64,000 bases of DNA from Haemaphysalis longicornis (GCA_013339765.2 JABSTR010001244.1:1054001-1118000); one strand, 5' to 3'; counted from the first letter of the stretch, positions 1-10,130 are shown. Notes: a model not told the origin generated them from the sequence alone. A program made the numbers and translations.

Positions 1-297
1 GCCCGGAGGGATCGAACTTTCCCAGGCTTCGCACCCGTTCCCCACGCCCGACTAGCTGTTGGTCCGCCACCGCTGTCGGCGCCGCAGAACTACGCCGCGC
101 AGACGTCTCAGGGCGGACTCACCGGGCGGCGGGAAACCACACCGATCGAGCGAAAACGTGGCACAGACGTCAGTCATAAGACCGCCGCGTCGTTTACCGA
201 TACCTGTTTATTTGTGGGGAGCGTAATTTCTACCCCTAGTAAAGTTTTACCTGATCGCAGTACAGCGCTATCCGCAGATTTGTGCAGTAACCTCTAG
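1..297 (+). other. Open reading frame entering from the left edge; possible exon end, unassigned
   Basis: Frame 1 is open from the first base for 98 codons and stops at a TAG at 295-297. The encoded stretch is rich in Pro, Ser, Thr, Ala and Arg and has no motif I recognise. The first 170 bases are clearly more GC-rich than the sequence that follows, which fits either the tail of a coding exon or a GC-rich repeat. No initiator or splice acceptor can be judged because the window starts here. An open run of this length can arise by chance in GC-rich DNA, so this is only a candidate. Confidence 0.15.
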
Positions 298-1032
298 GGT
301 GGTCTTCAGGGTGTAACCGAACAAATTGCATGATTATGAACCAGGAAAATACAAGATGCCGTCATTTTAACATCTACATTATCCTGTGTTCAGCAAACGC
401 CGAATCCAAAACAAACTCAAAAACACCCTCAATGTCACAAACCACTTTCCCATTTTGAGGAGAAAGCACGTATCGTCATTAGGGCTGCGTCGACACTCAA
501 GCCCGTGGCGAGTGGTAGAGCCTGTCTTGGCTACTAAGTTATATTTGTTACCTAATTATAAATAGTAATAACAGCATGTTTATTTCGCAAATGCATGGTC
601 CACTTGCGGGCCAGCGTAATCCAATAAGGATTCAGGGGCAGTTTCCGGCAGTTGAGAGTAAAGGTGCTTACCTCTCTGGCCTTGTTACGTAACAAAGCAA
701 CAGCTGTTTCCTTAGTGAAACCAGACATAGCGACCACGTTGAAAACAATAAGAGGCAAATTTACAAAGTTGGGCAAGAACATTAATAACTTAGTGTTATC
801 TGACGTGTCTAAACAAAAAATAGACTACCGAGACGTAATAAACTGTAGAACAACTGCCATTAATACGATGACTCACGTAGAGAGATCGTTAAGCCTTGCG
901 TGATATTGTTTTAAACAAGAAAGTTGCGTTTTATTTTTATTAACCCGAATATGACGCTGTCATATAATTTCATTAATTGCTCACAACCGTACTGTATTTT
1001 TTTTACAATCATTGCATAGCCATTGCGTTTAT
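298..1032. other. Unassigned AT-rich sequence, no gene seen
   Basis: Short open frames occur on both strands (for example 652-903 plus and 552-782 minus), but none carries a recognisable domain and they overlap each other. This is the left flank of the Gypsy insertion; the matching right flank resumes at 7042. Confidence 0.5.
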
Positions 1033-1036
1033 ATAT
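1033..1036. repeat. Target-site duplication, left copy (ATAT)
   Basis: ATAT directly precedes the left LTR and is repeated at 7038-7041 directly after the right LTR. A short duplication of this kind is expected for a Ty3/Gypsy integrase. Confidence 0.8.
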
Positions 1037-1461
1037 TGTCACGAAGACAAGGACGATGCAGTGGTGTTGAATGAGAAACACGTTTATTGGAGCGAACTTG
1101 TGCTCCCCTAACAACTCAAAAGAATACAGAGGCGGCGAAGCAGCGGTCAACAAAGTGACTTGCACAGGGCGAGTGTCGTCGAATCGAATGCCCCGGCGTC
1201 CGCACTGCAGGCTTTTTATCTTTTGGCGCGCGTGGTTCTCGAAACGTCGATTCGCATCGAGAACATAGTAGATCCAAGAAGATTATTCTGGGCTGTTCAC
1301 GTTAGATCGGAATGCTCTCCCTATCACAACAGATAACACATGCGGCACAGAAAGAAAGAATGGAACACGCGCTTCCCTTGGCGCAGAGATAACACAGACC
1401 GGCGCAGCCGGGCGGTAAAAGCAAAACACAAATAAACAAACCCAATGTATGGTTCGCGGCA
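1037..1461 (-). repeat. 3' LTR of the Gypsy element
   Basis: 425 bp, matching 6614-7037 base for base except for one G/A difference in the GGCGGC(G/A)AAGC stretch and one extra G (CACAGGGCGAG against CACAGGCGAG). On the minus strand it contains AATAAA-type polyadenylation sequence near the end (read from GTTTATT on plus). Ends are TG...CA. Confidence 0.95.
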
Positions 1462-1475
1462 TTACCCCCCCCTCT
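1462..1475 (-). other. Polypurine tract of the Gypsy element
   Basis: On the minus strand AGAGGGGGGGGTAA lies directly before the 3' LTR. This is the expected place and composition for the primer of plus-strand DNA synthesis. Confidence 0.85.
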
Positions 1476-1537
1476 AAGAGTGCATCGACCCGATGCTAAC
1501 ATAAGCGACAGTCCGAACAAATGAAAATAAAAGTTCG

Positions 1538-2700
1538 TCATCGTCCGTAGAAAGGTTTTAAGCGAACCACGTGGACGACTTCAGGCCGCGTGCGTCGTCG
1601 TGATGTGCCGGAGTCACCATCGGGGATCACTTCGTAGGTAAGTTGGCCAACACGTCGTAGAATCTGGTAGGGTCCGAAATACCTTCGCAGGAGCTTCTCA
1701 CTGAGTCCGCGTCGTCGGATGGGAGTCCAAACCCACACACGATCCCCTGGTTGGTACTCGGCGTCTCGGCGTCGGAGGTTGTAGCGGCCCGCATCCACCA
1801 GCTGCTGGTCCGTTATACGAACTCGAGCGAGCTGGCGGGCCCTCCTCCGCACGTTGAAGATATCCGTGGACGTCGGCGTTGAGGTCGTCGTCTTCTACGT
1901 GCGGAAGCATGGCGTCGAGCATCGTAGTCGGCCTTCTACCGTAGACAAGCTCGAACGGCGTCAGCTGTGTCGTCTCCTGGATAGCCGTGTTGTACGCAAC
2001 GTGACATACGGGAGCACTTCGTCCCAAGTCTTATGTTCAACGTCAACGTACATTGACAGCATATCTGCGATTGTCTTGTTCAGACGTTCTGTTAGTCCGT
2101 TCGTTTGGGGGTGGTACGCCGTCGTTCTTCGGTGATCCGTGTTGCTGTAGCGTAATACTCCTTGCATCAGCTCCGCAGTAAATGCCGTTCCGCGGTCTGT
2201 GATTAGGACTTCCGGGGCTCCATGTCGCAGCACAACCTGGCTTATAAAGAACTTCGCCACTTCTTGTGCAGTCCCCCTCGGAAGAGCGGCGGTCTCTGCG
2301 TAGCGCGTCATGTAGTCTGTCGCTACGACAATCCACTTGTTCTGTGATCGTGGACGTAGGGAACGGGCCTAAAAGGTCCATTCCAATCTGTTGAAATGGT
2401 CTCGATGGGACGGCGATCGGTTGCAGAAGTCCGGCGGTCTTGTCGGCGGCGTTTTTCGTCGCTGGCAGTCACGGCAGCTCCGGACGTAGTGGGTGACGTC
2501 AGAGGTAAGGCCGGGCCAGTAGTACCGTCGCCTTGATTTTTCCGATAGTGCGGGCTGTGCCCAGATTGTCCGGAAGACGGGTCGTCGTGGCACGCTTCCA
2601 AAATTTCGTCACGAAGGTCCGCGGGGATGACGAGAAGGTAATTCGCTCTTGTTCCGGGGCTGAAATTCTTCTTCACAAGGACGGAGTTTCTCAGGCTGAA
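1538..2700 (-). pseudogene. Gypsy pol: integrase region, multiply frameshifted
   Basis: Integrase inserts the cDNA into the genome. Its modules are spread over several frames. The N-terminal zinc module has its His pair near 2560-2600 in one frame and its Cys pair (CRDCQRRK) in another. In the DDE core, the second Asp lies in LITDRGTAFTAEL and the Glu in YHPQTNGLTERLNKT, both in the frame spanning 1961-2311. A further piece (1698-2027) carries TPFELVYGRRP. The C-terminal piece (1538-1852) carries the GPY/F module, visible as RYFGPYQILRRVG, and ends at a stop at 1538. Frame changes fall near 2560, 2380, 2320, 2000 and 1850. Motifs are otherwise well kept, so the breaks are mostly indels, not substitutions. 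Confidence 0.9.
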
Positions 2701-3623
2701 TGCTGGTAAACTGCGTTTGAAGGTCCTAGGAACGGCAACGTTGCATCCCTCGAGGTACTCGATTATGACGCGTAAGTCGGGGTCGGCACGCTGCTGGGCG
2801 GCTAGGTCGCTCTCCGTCACGATCCCGAAGAACGCGCTGTCTTCATCAGAGTCTTGTGGTGGTGGGTCGACGGGGGCGCGGGACAGGCAGTCGGCGTCGG
2901 AGTGTTTCCTGCCGGATTTATAAACGACTGTAACGTCGAACTCCTGCAGGCGCAAGCTCCACCGCCCAAGACGGCCAGAGGGGTCCTTCAAATTGGCGAG
3001 CCAACACAGCGCATGGTGGTCTGTTACAAACCTTGAATGGCCTTCCATACACGTATGGGGCGAAATTTTGAAATCGCCCATATAATAGCCAGGCACTCTT
3101 TCTCAGAGGCAGAATAGTTTTTCTCCTCCTTCGACAGACCACGGCTAGCATAGGCGATTACCCTTTCGCAGCCGCTTTGCTTTTGGACAAGGACGGCACC
3201 CAAGCCTATATCACTGGCGTCCGTATGCATTTCCGTTTCGGCATTTCCGTCGAAATGAGCGAGCACGGGCGGGCTTTGCAGGCGTTTTTGCAGCTCGCCG
3301 AATGCTTTTTCTTGGTCGTTTTCCCAGCTGAAAGGGGTGCTATCTTTCGTCAAGCGCGTGAGTGGCTCTGCAATGCGTGCGAAGTTTGCGACGAAGCGCC
3401 GGTAGTATGCGCACAGCCCGAGAAATCTCCGCACGCCCTTCTTGTCTTTTGGCCTTGGGAAGTTCGCAATGGCTGAAGTTTTTGCCGGGTCAGGTAGGAC
3501 TCCCGCGGCGTTGACGACGTGGCCCAAGAACTTGAGTTCCCCGTATGCGAAACGGCACTTTTCAGGCTTCAGCGTCAACCCCAGACGTACGAATGGCCTC
3601 GAGTACAGACTCCAACCTTGCAA
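2323..3623 (-). pseudogene. Gypsy pol: RT connection and RNase H, frameshifted
   Basis: This stretch continues from the reverse transcriptase. LGLTLKPEKCRFAYGELKF marks the RT thumb/connection. RNase H follows, which removes RNA from the RNA-DNA hybrid: its first acidic motif is in MHTDASDIGLGAVLVQ, the Glu in SASEKECLAIIWAI, and the later Asp residues in FVTDHHALCWL and HSDADCLSRAP. Frame changes fall near 3600 (joining the RT core) and twice between about 3040 and 3080. The linker after RNase H runs on to the integrase zinc module. Length and motif order match complete Gypsy RNase H domains. Confidence 0.9.
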
Positions 3624-4230
3624 GGTGTTCGTCGAAAGTCCGGGCGAATACCACTACGTCGTCGAGGTATACGAGGCAGGTGTGCCACTTAAGGCCAGCT
3701 AGCACAGTGTCCATGACTCTTTGAAACGTCGCTGGTGCTGTGCACAGCCCAAACGGCATCACCTTGAACTCGTATAGGCCGTCTGGGGTTATAAATGCAG
3801 TCTTCTCTCGGTCTCTCTCGTCCACTTCAATTTGCCAGTAGCCGGTCTTCAGGTCCATCGATGAGAAGTACTACTTCGCGTGGCAGAGGTGGTCGAGGGC
3901 GTCGTCGATTCGGGGGAGGGGGTACACGTCCTTTTTCGTGATTTTGTTCAGTCGCCGGTAGTCAACGCAAAACCTTAATGTGCCGTCTTTTTTCTTTACG
4001 AGTACGACGGGCGCAGCCCAGGGGCTTTTCGATGGCTGTATAATGTCATCGCTCAGCATGTCGTCGACTTGAGTCCGGATGGCTTCCCGTTCGTGTGAAG
4101 AGACGCGGTACGGTGACTGTCGGGTAGGTCGGGCTCCATCTTCGGTTATTATTCGGTGCTTCGCTAGAGGGGTCTGACGTAGTTTTGCGCTCGACGAAAA
4201 ACATTCGCTATAGCGACGCAGCAAAGCCAA
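3562..4230 (-). pseudogene. Gypsy pol: reverse transcriptase core with in-frame TAG
   Basis: Reverse transcriptase core. Motifs in order are LRFCVDYRRLN, MDLKTGYWQI (catalytic Asp), FKVMPFGLCTAPATFQRVMD, and the catalytic loop as YLDD in CLVYLDDVVVFA. Ty3/Gypsy enzymes usually have YIDD or YVDD, so YLDD is a mild variant with both Asp residues kept. A TAG at 3871-3873 lies between CHAK and the next conserved segment, in the same frame on both sides. It is therefore a true nonsense codon and not a shift. A frame change joins this piece to the protease region near 4234-4240, within a run of seven T (plus strand), a typical place for an indel. Confidence 0.93.
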
Positions 4231-5248
4231 TAATTTTTTTCCGTTGTTCTTGCGGTAGCGCCGGATTCACGTCGAATGGCTGCGGGAGCTTGAATGTTTC
4301 TACGGGTGTGCGTTCAAAGTCGGCGACTGCGATCACATCACTTGCTTCTTGCGTTTCTTCGAGGAACGCAATTGCAGCTCCCTTGTTTAAATGCTGGTAC
4401 TCTTCGGTGAAATTAGTGACCAAAACGTGAGATTGGCGTTGCTTAAAGTGCGCAATGCCTCTTGCGACGGAGACACCGCGGTCGAGAAGCAACCTTCGAT
4501 CACTCTCTACGATAGCGTCGATGTCAGAAGCAGCATCCTCACAGTAGACGGCGATCATCAAGCTTGCGCGGGGTGGCAGGGTGATGTGATCGTCGGCGAT
4601 CCTGACAGCAGCACGGTGATCGGGGTTCGGCTGCGGCGTCGTGGAGTGATTGGAGGAAAATGTTATCGACTTGGTCTGCAGATCAATTATTGCGCCGTTG
4701 TCCGTCAAAAAGTCCATTCCGAGAATCACGTCGCGGGAGCAGTTAGGCAGAACGACGAACGCCGCAGGGTACGTTGTGCCGTCTATGGTGACGCGCGATG
4801 TGCACGTTCCACTTGGCGTCACGAGGTGGCCTCCTGCTGTGCGTATGTGCGGACCGTCCCATCTGGTCATAACTTTCTTCAGTTTAGACGCAAATGGTCC
4901 GCTCATTACCGAATAGTCAGCTCCCGTGTCTACGAGGGCGACTACGTCAAAGCCGTCGATGGACACCTTGACGTCAGATGCAGTCGTCCTCGAGTTGCGG
5001 GTTCGTCGGGGCGTCGTATCTCTGCTTGTACGTGTTGATGGTCGGGCACTGTGCATCGTCGTTGTCGTCGTCTTCTCAACGGACGTCTTGGTCAGGTCGG
5101 GTACGCGTCGCGCCGTGTAGCTGTCGTCGTGTTCAGGAGTCTCGTTAGGGCTAGGTCGGGTCGTCGGGATGAGGGCATGTCGTGAATGATGGTCTTCAGC
5201 GAGTCGCTGCGGTCGTTGGAGGGTTTTCATTTTTCCGCCGTTGTGCAA
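4208..5248 (-). pseudogene. Gypsy pol: aspartic protease and linker
   Basis: The open frame of about 346 codons starts just after the gag stop at 5251-5253. The first in-frame codon is TTG, not ATG, so translation probably depends on frameshifting or read-through from gag. The retroviral-type aspartic protease shows its active site as ALVDTGADYSVMSG around residues 104-117 and a second conserved element ILGMDFL near residues 175-181. The N-terminal ~90 residues are Thr/Arg/Pro-rich. It runs in the same frame as the first part of gag but a different frame from the zinc-knuckle part. The C-terminus loses frame at the T-run at 4234-4240. Confidence 0.9.
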
Positions 5249-5250
5249 CT

Positions 5251-6583
5251 TTACCTCCCGAAGTTGCTGCTTTTAGTTTCCCCCGCGTGGGCTGGGGGAC
5301 CTTCCACGTGAGAAGTCAGCAGTGCTGCGGCGGTTTGGTGACTGAGACGGGTAGGGCGACGGTGAACGGTTGAAGCGGGCTGGTCCTCGGTTGGTGTTGG
5401 AGAGGTATTCTTCGATCTCAGCAGGGCGCTGGCCGTATCGGGGGCGTGGGGCGTCGACGGAGAACCTCGCAAACCGAGCCTCTTGTAGGGACAGCGACGG
5501 TAGATGTGGTCGGCCTCTCCGCAGTGGTAGCACAGCGGGCGATTATCGGGCGTTCGCCACACGTCGGTCTTCCTTGGCGTCTGGTATTGGTCTACAGGGC
5601 GTCGGGCGGGCGGCGTTGGACGGCGGTATGGCTCAGCCTCTTGACGACGGGTTGGAGCAGGGCGGGGTTGACGAACAGCCGAGGAGTAGGTCATGGCTTG
5701 TGGTTCGCGGGGTGCTTCCGACGGCGTAGAAGTTCCCAGTGCGTTTTGGGACTTCTTCTCGGATTACGTCGGTCAGGGAAGCCACTTGAGGTTGCGGCGT
5801 CGTTGGAAAAAGCTTCCGAAGCTCCTCCCTGACCACTGCTCGGATGGTCTCTCGCAATGTATCGGAGCTTCCATTTGCAGCACCGATGGTCTCCGAGAAC
5901 AGCGCGTTGACAGGGCGGTCGTACTGCCTGGTTCGAATTTCTAGCGTCTTCTCCATCGCGGCCGCCTCAGACGCGAATTCGGCCACTGTCTTCGGAGGGT
6001 TACGGACTAGACAAGCAAAAAGCTCTTGCTTCACTCCTCGCATTAGAAACCTGAGCTTCTTTTCCTCGGTCATTTCAGGGTCCGCACGACGAAAAAGTCG
6101 CTTCATCTCCTCAACGAAAATCACGACTCCTTCGTTGGGGTGCTGCGTTCGAGTTTCAAGCAAAAGCGCAGCTCGCTCTTTTCTCACCACGGTAGTGAAG
6201 GTCTTAAGGAACTCCCTCTTGAATTGAGTCCAGTCGGTCAAAGAGCTCTCATGGTTCTCGAACCAAGTTCGAGCAGCATCTTCTAAGTAAAAGAAGACAT
6301 GCCGGAACGTTTCTTCATCGTCCCACCTGTTGAAGATGCGGACGCGCTCCAACTTCTCCAACCATTCTTCGGGGTCTTCAGCGGGGGCTCCCCGGAACGA
6401 TGGCGGTTCTCGGGGCTGCTGCAGGATGATTGGCGACGTTGTTTCTTGCACCATGGTGTTGGTTGCAGCGTTCCTTCTCTTGGGCCCTTCTGGCAGAAGA
6501 CCGAACTCGGGCGGTAAATCTTGCAGGCGGGGGCTGGCTCTTGTTGGACTGGCTTGGCGGCTTTTCGAGGTTGTAGTGGGCAT
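5251..6583 (-). pseudogene. Gypsy gag (capsid plus CCHC zinc knuckle), one internal frame change
   Basis: Gag builds the virus-like particle and binds the RNA. ATG at 6581-6583 starts the frame. A Retrotrans_gag-like capsid region is visible in residues ~75-215 (EEWLEKLERVRIFNRWDDEE, AARTWFENHESSLTDW, FKREFLKTF). A frame change near 5690-5705 moves the reading to a second frame that holds the Pro/Arg-rich tail and one CX2CX4HX4C zinc knuckle, CYHCGEADHIYRRC, at 5491-5532. That frame stops at 5251-5253. The first frame is also open for about 90 codons upstream of the ATG, through the primer-binding site and into the LTR. Confidence 0.9.
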
Positions 6584-6596
6584 GAAGGGTGCGTAC

Positions 6597-6611
6597 CCAG
6601 CACCTCCACCA
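6597..6611 (-). other. Primer-binding site of the Gypsy element
   Basis: On the minus strand TGGTGGAGGTGCTGG begins two bases after the 5' LTR. The TGG start pairs with the CCA end of a tRNA. I could not match the rest to a particular tRNA from memory. Confidence 0.7.
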
Positions 6612-6613
6612 GA

Positions 6614-7037
6614 TGTCACGAAGACAAGGACGATGCAGTGGTGTTGAATGAGAAACACGTTTATTGGAGCGAACTTGTGCTCCCCTAACAACTCAAAAGA
6701 ATACAGAGGCGGCAAAGCAGCGGTCAACAAAGTGACTTGCACAGGCGAGTGTCGTCGAATCGAATGCCCCGGCGTCCGCACTGCAGGCTTTTTATCTTTT
6801 GGCGCGCGTGGTTCTCGAAACGTCGATTCGCATCGAGAACATAGTAGATCCAAGAAGATTATTCTGGGCTGTTCACGTTAGATCGGAATGCTCTCCCTAT
6901 CACAACAGATAACACATGCGGCACAGAAAGAAAGAATGGAACACGCGCTTCCCTTGGCGCAGAGATAACACAGACCGGCGCAGCCGGGCGGTAAAAGCAA
7001 AACACAAATAAACAAACCCAATGTATGGTTCGCGGCA
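6614..7037 (-). repeat. 5' LTR of the Gypsy element
   Basis: 424 bp, paired with 1037-1461 (see that entry). In element orientation it should carry the promoter. I can see the TG...CA ends and the AATAAA-type signal but cannot point to a TATA box with confidence. Confidence 0.95.
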
Positions 7038-7041
7038 ATAT
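7038..7041. repeat. Target-site duplication, right copy (ATAT)
   Basis: ATAT directly follows the right LTR and matches 1033-1036. Confidence 0.8.
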
Positions 7042-8009
7042 TTAAATCCTGTCATGGGCGTATTGAAAATGTGGCAGTAAGATGTGAATTACTTGGGCCA
7101 CTAAAATATGTAATGAACTTAGCGGGTACCAGTATAACCCCTCGTGACACTTCGCTAATTATTTGAATTATCGCACAACTAACTTTACCAAGTACTATGG
7201 CATGTGAGCGGTCAGTAATGTGACTGATAAGTAGAGAAATTGGGGACTTTTTGTAAATGCATGAAGTAAAATTTGTGGGACAAGGGTTTTGGGTGGATTC
7301 GCGAAAGAAATGTTGAGACTGATAAACAAAATGTGGACTTAATCTAGAAAACTTAGTGCATCGACGGCTTACTTTGATCATTAAGCACAATTAAAGAGTA
7401 ATCAACGCGGCGCTACACACCCATCTACTCTAGCGACCACGCAGGTTGGTGCCGCACTGTCAGCCACTGCTTCAATGCATAAAGCATAACTCCAAGAGAA
7501 TCATTTGGGGAATTTTTATAAAGGAACTGTTTATAACCTTCACTGAGTAGCTTGTGCTGACCTCGCGACTTCGATCTAACTAAATCCCAGCTAAGCAAAG
7601 CATTATTTCTTCGTTGCCAGTCTTGTTGAAATTTGGTAGTAACTATATATATTTACGCCCACAAGAAAAAATGAGGAAATTGTACACAAGGATAAACAGA
7701 TCTAAGGGTACTAATTTATTGGATTTGGATAGGTGTCTGCCTGCCGAAAAACATAACAATTGCGGATTTGCTATTTCGGGCATTGCCGGAGTATCATTAT
7801 CCACAAGAGAAATTGTGGCCAGAGTCTTTTTTTTTTTTACATTGACTCCATGATGCGTCACGTCAGTTTAGGAGAACTGCAAGCACTCCTAAAATTTTAG
7901 AGTTAATCAGAAGCTTCAGGCCACAGTTTGACATTTTCCTATTTCTTGATTACATCGAAAATAGCAAACAAAATATTTTTACAATTCTGCGTGTGCATCG
8001 CAAGCATCT

Positions 8010-8012
<3 letters not shown>
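7042..8012. other. Unassigned AT-rich sequence, no gene seen
   Basis: This is the right flank of the Gypsy insertion. Short overlapping frames only (7052-7390 minus, 7614-7853 plus), without motifs. Confidence 0.5.
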
Positions 8013-8056
<44 letters not shown>

Positions 8057-8125
8057 TGCGTGTGTGCGTGTGTGCGTGTGCGTGCGTGTGTGCTGGTGCG
8101 TGCGTGCGTGCGTGCGTGCACGCGA
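8013..8125. repeat. (TG)n / (TGCG)n microsatellite
   Basis: Pure TG units at 8013-8049, then TGTGCG and finally TGCG units. The change of unit along the tract suggests spread of a C-for-T variant toward the 3' side. Long Val/Cys open frames on it are artefacts. Confidence 0.95.
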
Positions 8126-8407
8126 GCATTTAGTGCAGGTTACAGCCTCTGAGGGGGTCAAAATTATACCGAAAAGCAGGTGTCGCTTCGGCGCCATCTA
8201 TTGGAGAACTTCAGCCCCATTTCAATCTGACTCCTTGCAACGACGCATTTTGCTGTATGTGAAAGAAAAAAAAACCTCCGTCGCATGCCCCGCGTGAGGG
8301 ACACGAGTAAATGCAGAGCACTGGGGGTGGTCACGTGGCGTAGGTTGTGGTAGTTGGCGGTGGTAGTTGTAGTTGTTGTTGTCGTAGGGGTTGGGTAGTT
8401 GGGTTGC

Positions 8408-8521
<114 letters not shown>

Positions 8522-8665
8522 GTAAGTACGTAACGTGTTATTTATTGCCATCGTTTGCACCCCACCCTGCGGGGCAATCGGTTGGATCTTTATTATTATT
8601 CTTTTCTTTTCTTTCTTATTATCCCTCTCGGGAGGGCAGTGCGCCATCGTCGAAGTTCATAAGCG

Positions 8666-8912
8666 ATGGAAGCAACACCTTCAACCAGTACCGCGAGGCG
8701 AGAACGTCAGCGTTGCAGTACCAGTTCACGACATCGTGCCATCCTCTTCATCGACGGCGGCAGAAGACAAGGCGGCGAGACGGCGCGCTGCCGACGCCGA
8801 ACGCAAGCGTCTGAAGCGCGCTGCCGACGCCGAACTTCGTGCACGAGAAGCCGCGGCCAAACGTCAACGTCGGGCCGCGGATCCTTCGCTCGGGCAACGA
8901 GTATATTCGTAG
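8666..8912 (+). CDS. Small Arg/Ala-rich frame with 11-residue repeats (STPR-like?), fragment
   Basis: An ATG at 8666 sits in a good start context (GCGATGG). Its frame gives MEATPSTSTARRERQR. The frame one step away is open to a stop near 8910-8912 and encodes a basic repeat: RAADAERKRLK, then RAADAELRARE, then AAAKRQRRAADP. The DNA behind it repeats with a 33-bp period (GCGCGCTGCCGACGCCGAAC at 8783 and again at 8816). The pattern resembles STPR-type basic repeats of arthropod nuclear DNA-binding proteins, which I know as a class but cannot confirm here. A frame change between start and repeat would be needed to join them, so this is probably a fragment or pseudogene. Confidence 0.35.
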
Positions 8913-8920
8913 CGCGCGCA

Positions 8921-9075
8921 GTAGAGGGAGAGGAGGTAGCACCTGCTGCTGCAACGCCTCTTTCAGCGCCGGAGCACGCGCATGCGCGCCCGCACCTGTT
9001 GTTTAGAGCGAGGAGGAGCGGGGGAGGGGCGCACGTGCTGGCTGGCTGCGGGCGCCGAGTTACGAACGCATAACA
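8921..9075. other. GC-rich segment beside the Arg-rich frame
   Basis: Strongly GC-rich, purine-biased sequence with GGGGAGGGGCG and CGCGCATGCGCGCC. It could be a promoter-like island or part of the same repeat. No TATA box or transcript evidence is visible. Confidence 0.3.
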
Positions 9076-9273
9076 TCGTGAGTTAAAGAAATGCTCTGCA
9101 TTTAAAATGATGCAGCTTGCACTAGCTGGAGAAACAAGAGAGCTAGCTTCCCTCTCCCTCGTCGGAGACCCGGCTTTTGCACCTCACATAGGTTTGCGAA
9201 ATTGCCGCTGAAAGTTCTCCGTGACTGGCAGGACCGGATCGTGTTAGCACGCCACCAAAGCAAGCTCACCGTA

Positions 9274-9445
9274 AGGAAGGAAGGAAGGAAGGAACGAACG
9301 AACGAACGAACGAGCGAGCGAACGAGCGAACGAGCGAACGAACGAACGAACGAACGAACGAACGAACGAACGAACGAACGAACGAACGAACCAACGAACC
9401 AATGACCGAGCGAGCGAACGAACCAATGAACGAACGAACGAACGA

Positions 9446-9476
<31 letters not shown>

Positions 9477-10130
9477 AGCGAACGAACGAACGAACGAACG
9501 AACGAACGAGACGAAGCGAAGACGAACGAACGAGTGAACGAATGAACGAAACGAGACGAACGAAGAACGAACGAAGATGAACGAGTGAGCGAACGAACGA
9601 CGGCGAGACGAACGAACGAACGAAGAACGAACGAACGAACGAACGAACTGAGCGAGCGAGCGAGCGAACGAACGATCGAATGAACGAATGACCGGACGAA
9701 CGAACGACCGGACGAATGAACAAACGAACGAACGAACCGAGCCGAGCGCAGCGAGTGAGACGAACGAACGAACGAAGCATGAACGAGTGAGCGAACGAAC
9801 GAACGAACGCGAGCGAGCGAACGAACGAACGAACGAACGAATGAAACCCAGCGAGCGAGCGAGGGCGAACGAACGACGAAGAACGAAGAACGAACGAACG
9901 AAGCGAACGAACGAACGAACGACAACGAACGAACGACGAACGAAGCGAACGAAATCAACGAACGACGTACATGACACGAACGAACAACGAGCAACGAACG
10001 CCACTGAGCGAGCGACGAGACGAAGCGGAAGCGTTCACGAACGGGGGAGCGAATGACGACACGACGACGGGGCGAGCGAGGGGAACGAAGAACGAACCGG
10101 GAGCGAGCGAGCGACACGACACGAAGGCGA
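9274..10130. repeat. Degenerate (CGAA)n tetranucleotide array, ~850 bp
   Basis: Starts as GGAA units, becomes CGAA with GCGA, CCAA and CGAT variants, and fades out after about 10000. Neither strand can form stop codons while the CGAA/TTCG unit is kept, so all frames stay open and give long Ser-Phe-Val-Arg or Asn-Glu-Arg-Thr runs that are not proteins. Point and frame variants increase to the right, the sign of an ageing array. Confidence 0.95.

Larger units (their letters stand above)
1037..7037 (-). mobile_element. Complete Ty3/Gypsy LTR retrotransposon, coding region interrupted
   Basis: A 6,001-bp element read on the minus strand. In element order it has: 5' LTR (6614-7037), primer-binding site, gag with a zinc knuckle, protease, reverse transcriptase, RNase H, integrase with a GPY/F module, polypurine tract and 3' LTR (1037-1461). 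The order PR-RT-RH-IN is that of Ty3/Gypsy (Metaviridae). I see no env-like frame between integrase and the 3' LTR. Both LTRs begin TG and end CA in element orientation, and ATAT duplications flank the whole. The LTRs differ at one substitution and one 1-bp indel, so the insertion looks very recent. Despite that, gag-pol passes through about ten frame changes and one in-frame TAG, so this copy as written cannot make its proteins. Confidence 0.95.

Noticed and set aside
5182..5832. Plus-strand frames across the Gypsy gag region
   Set aside because: Antisense shadows of gag, which is recognised by capsid and zinc-knuckle motifs on the minus strand.
1037..7037. An env-like gene making this an errantivirus-type element
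   Set aside because: Integrase ends at 1538 and the polypurine tract begins at 1475, leaving no room for a third gene.
9102..10117. Very long minus-strand frames rich in Ser-Phe-Val-Arg
   Set aside because: They are translations of the CGAA array, whose unit cannot form stop codons. No protein evidence.
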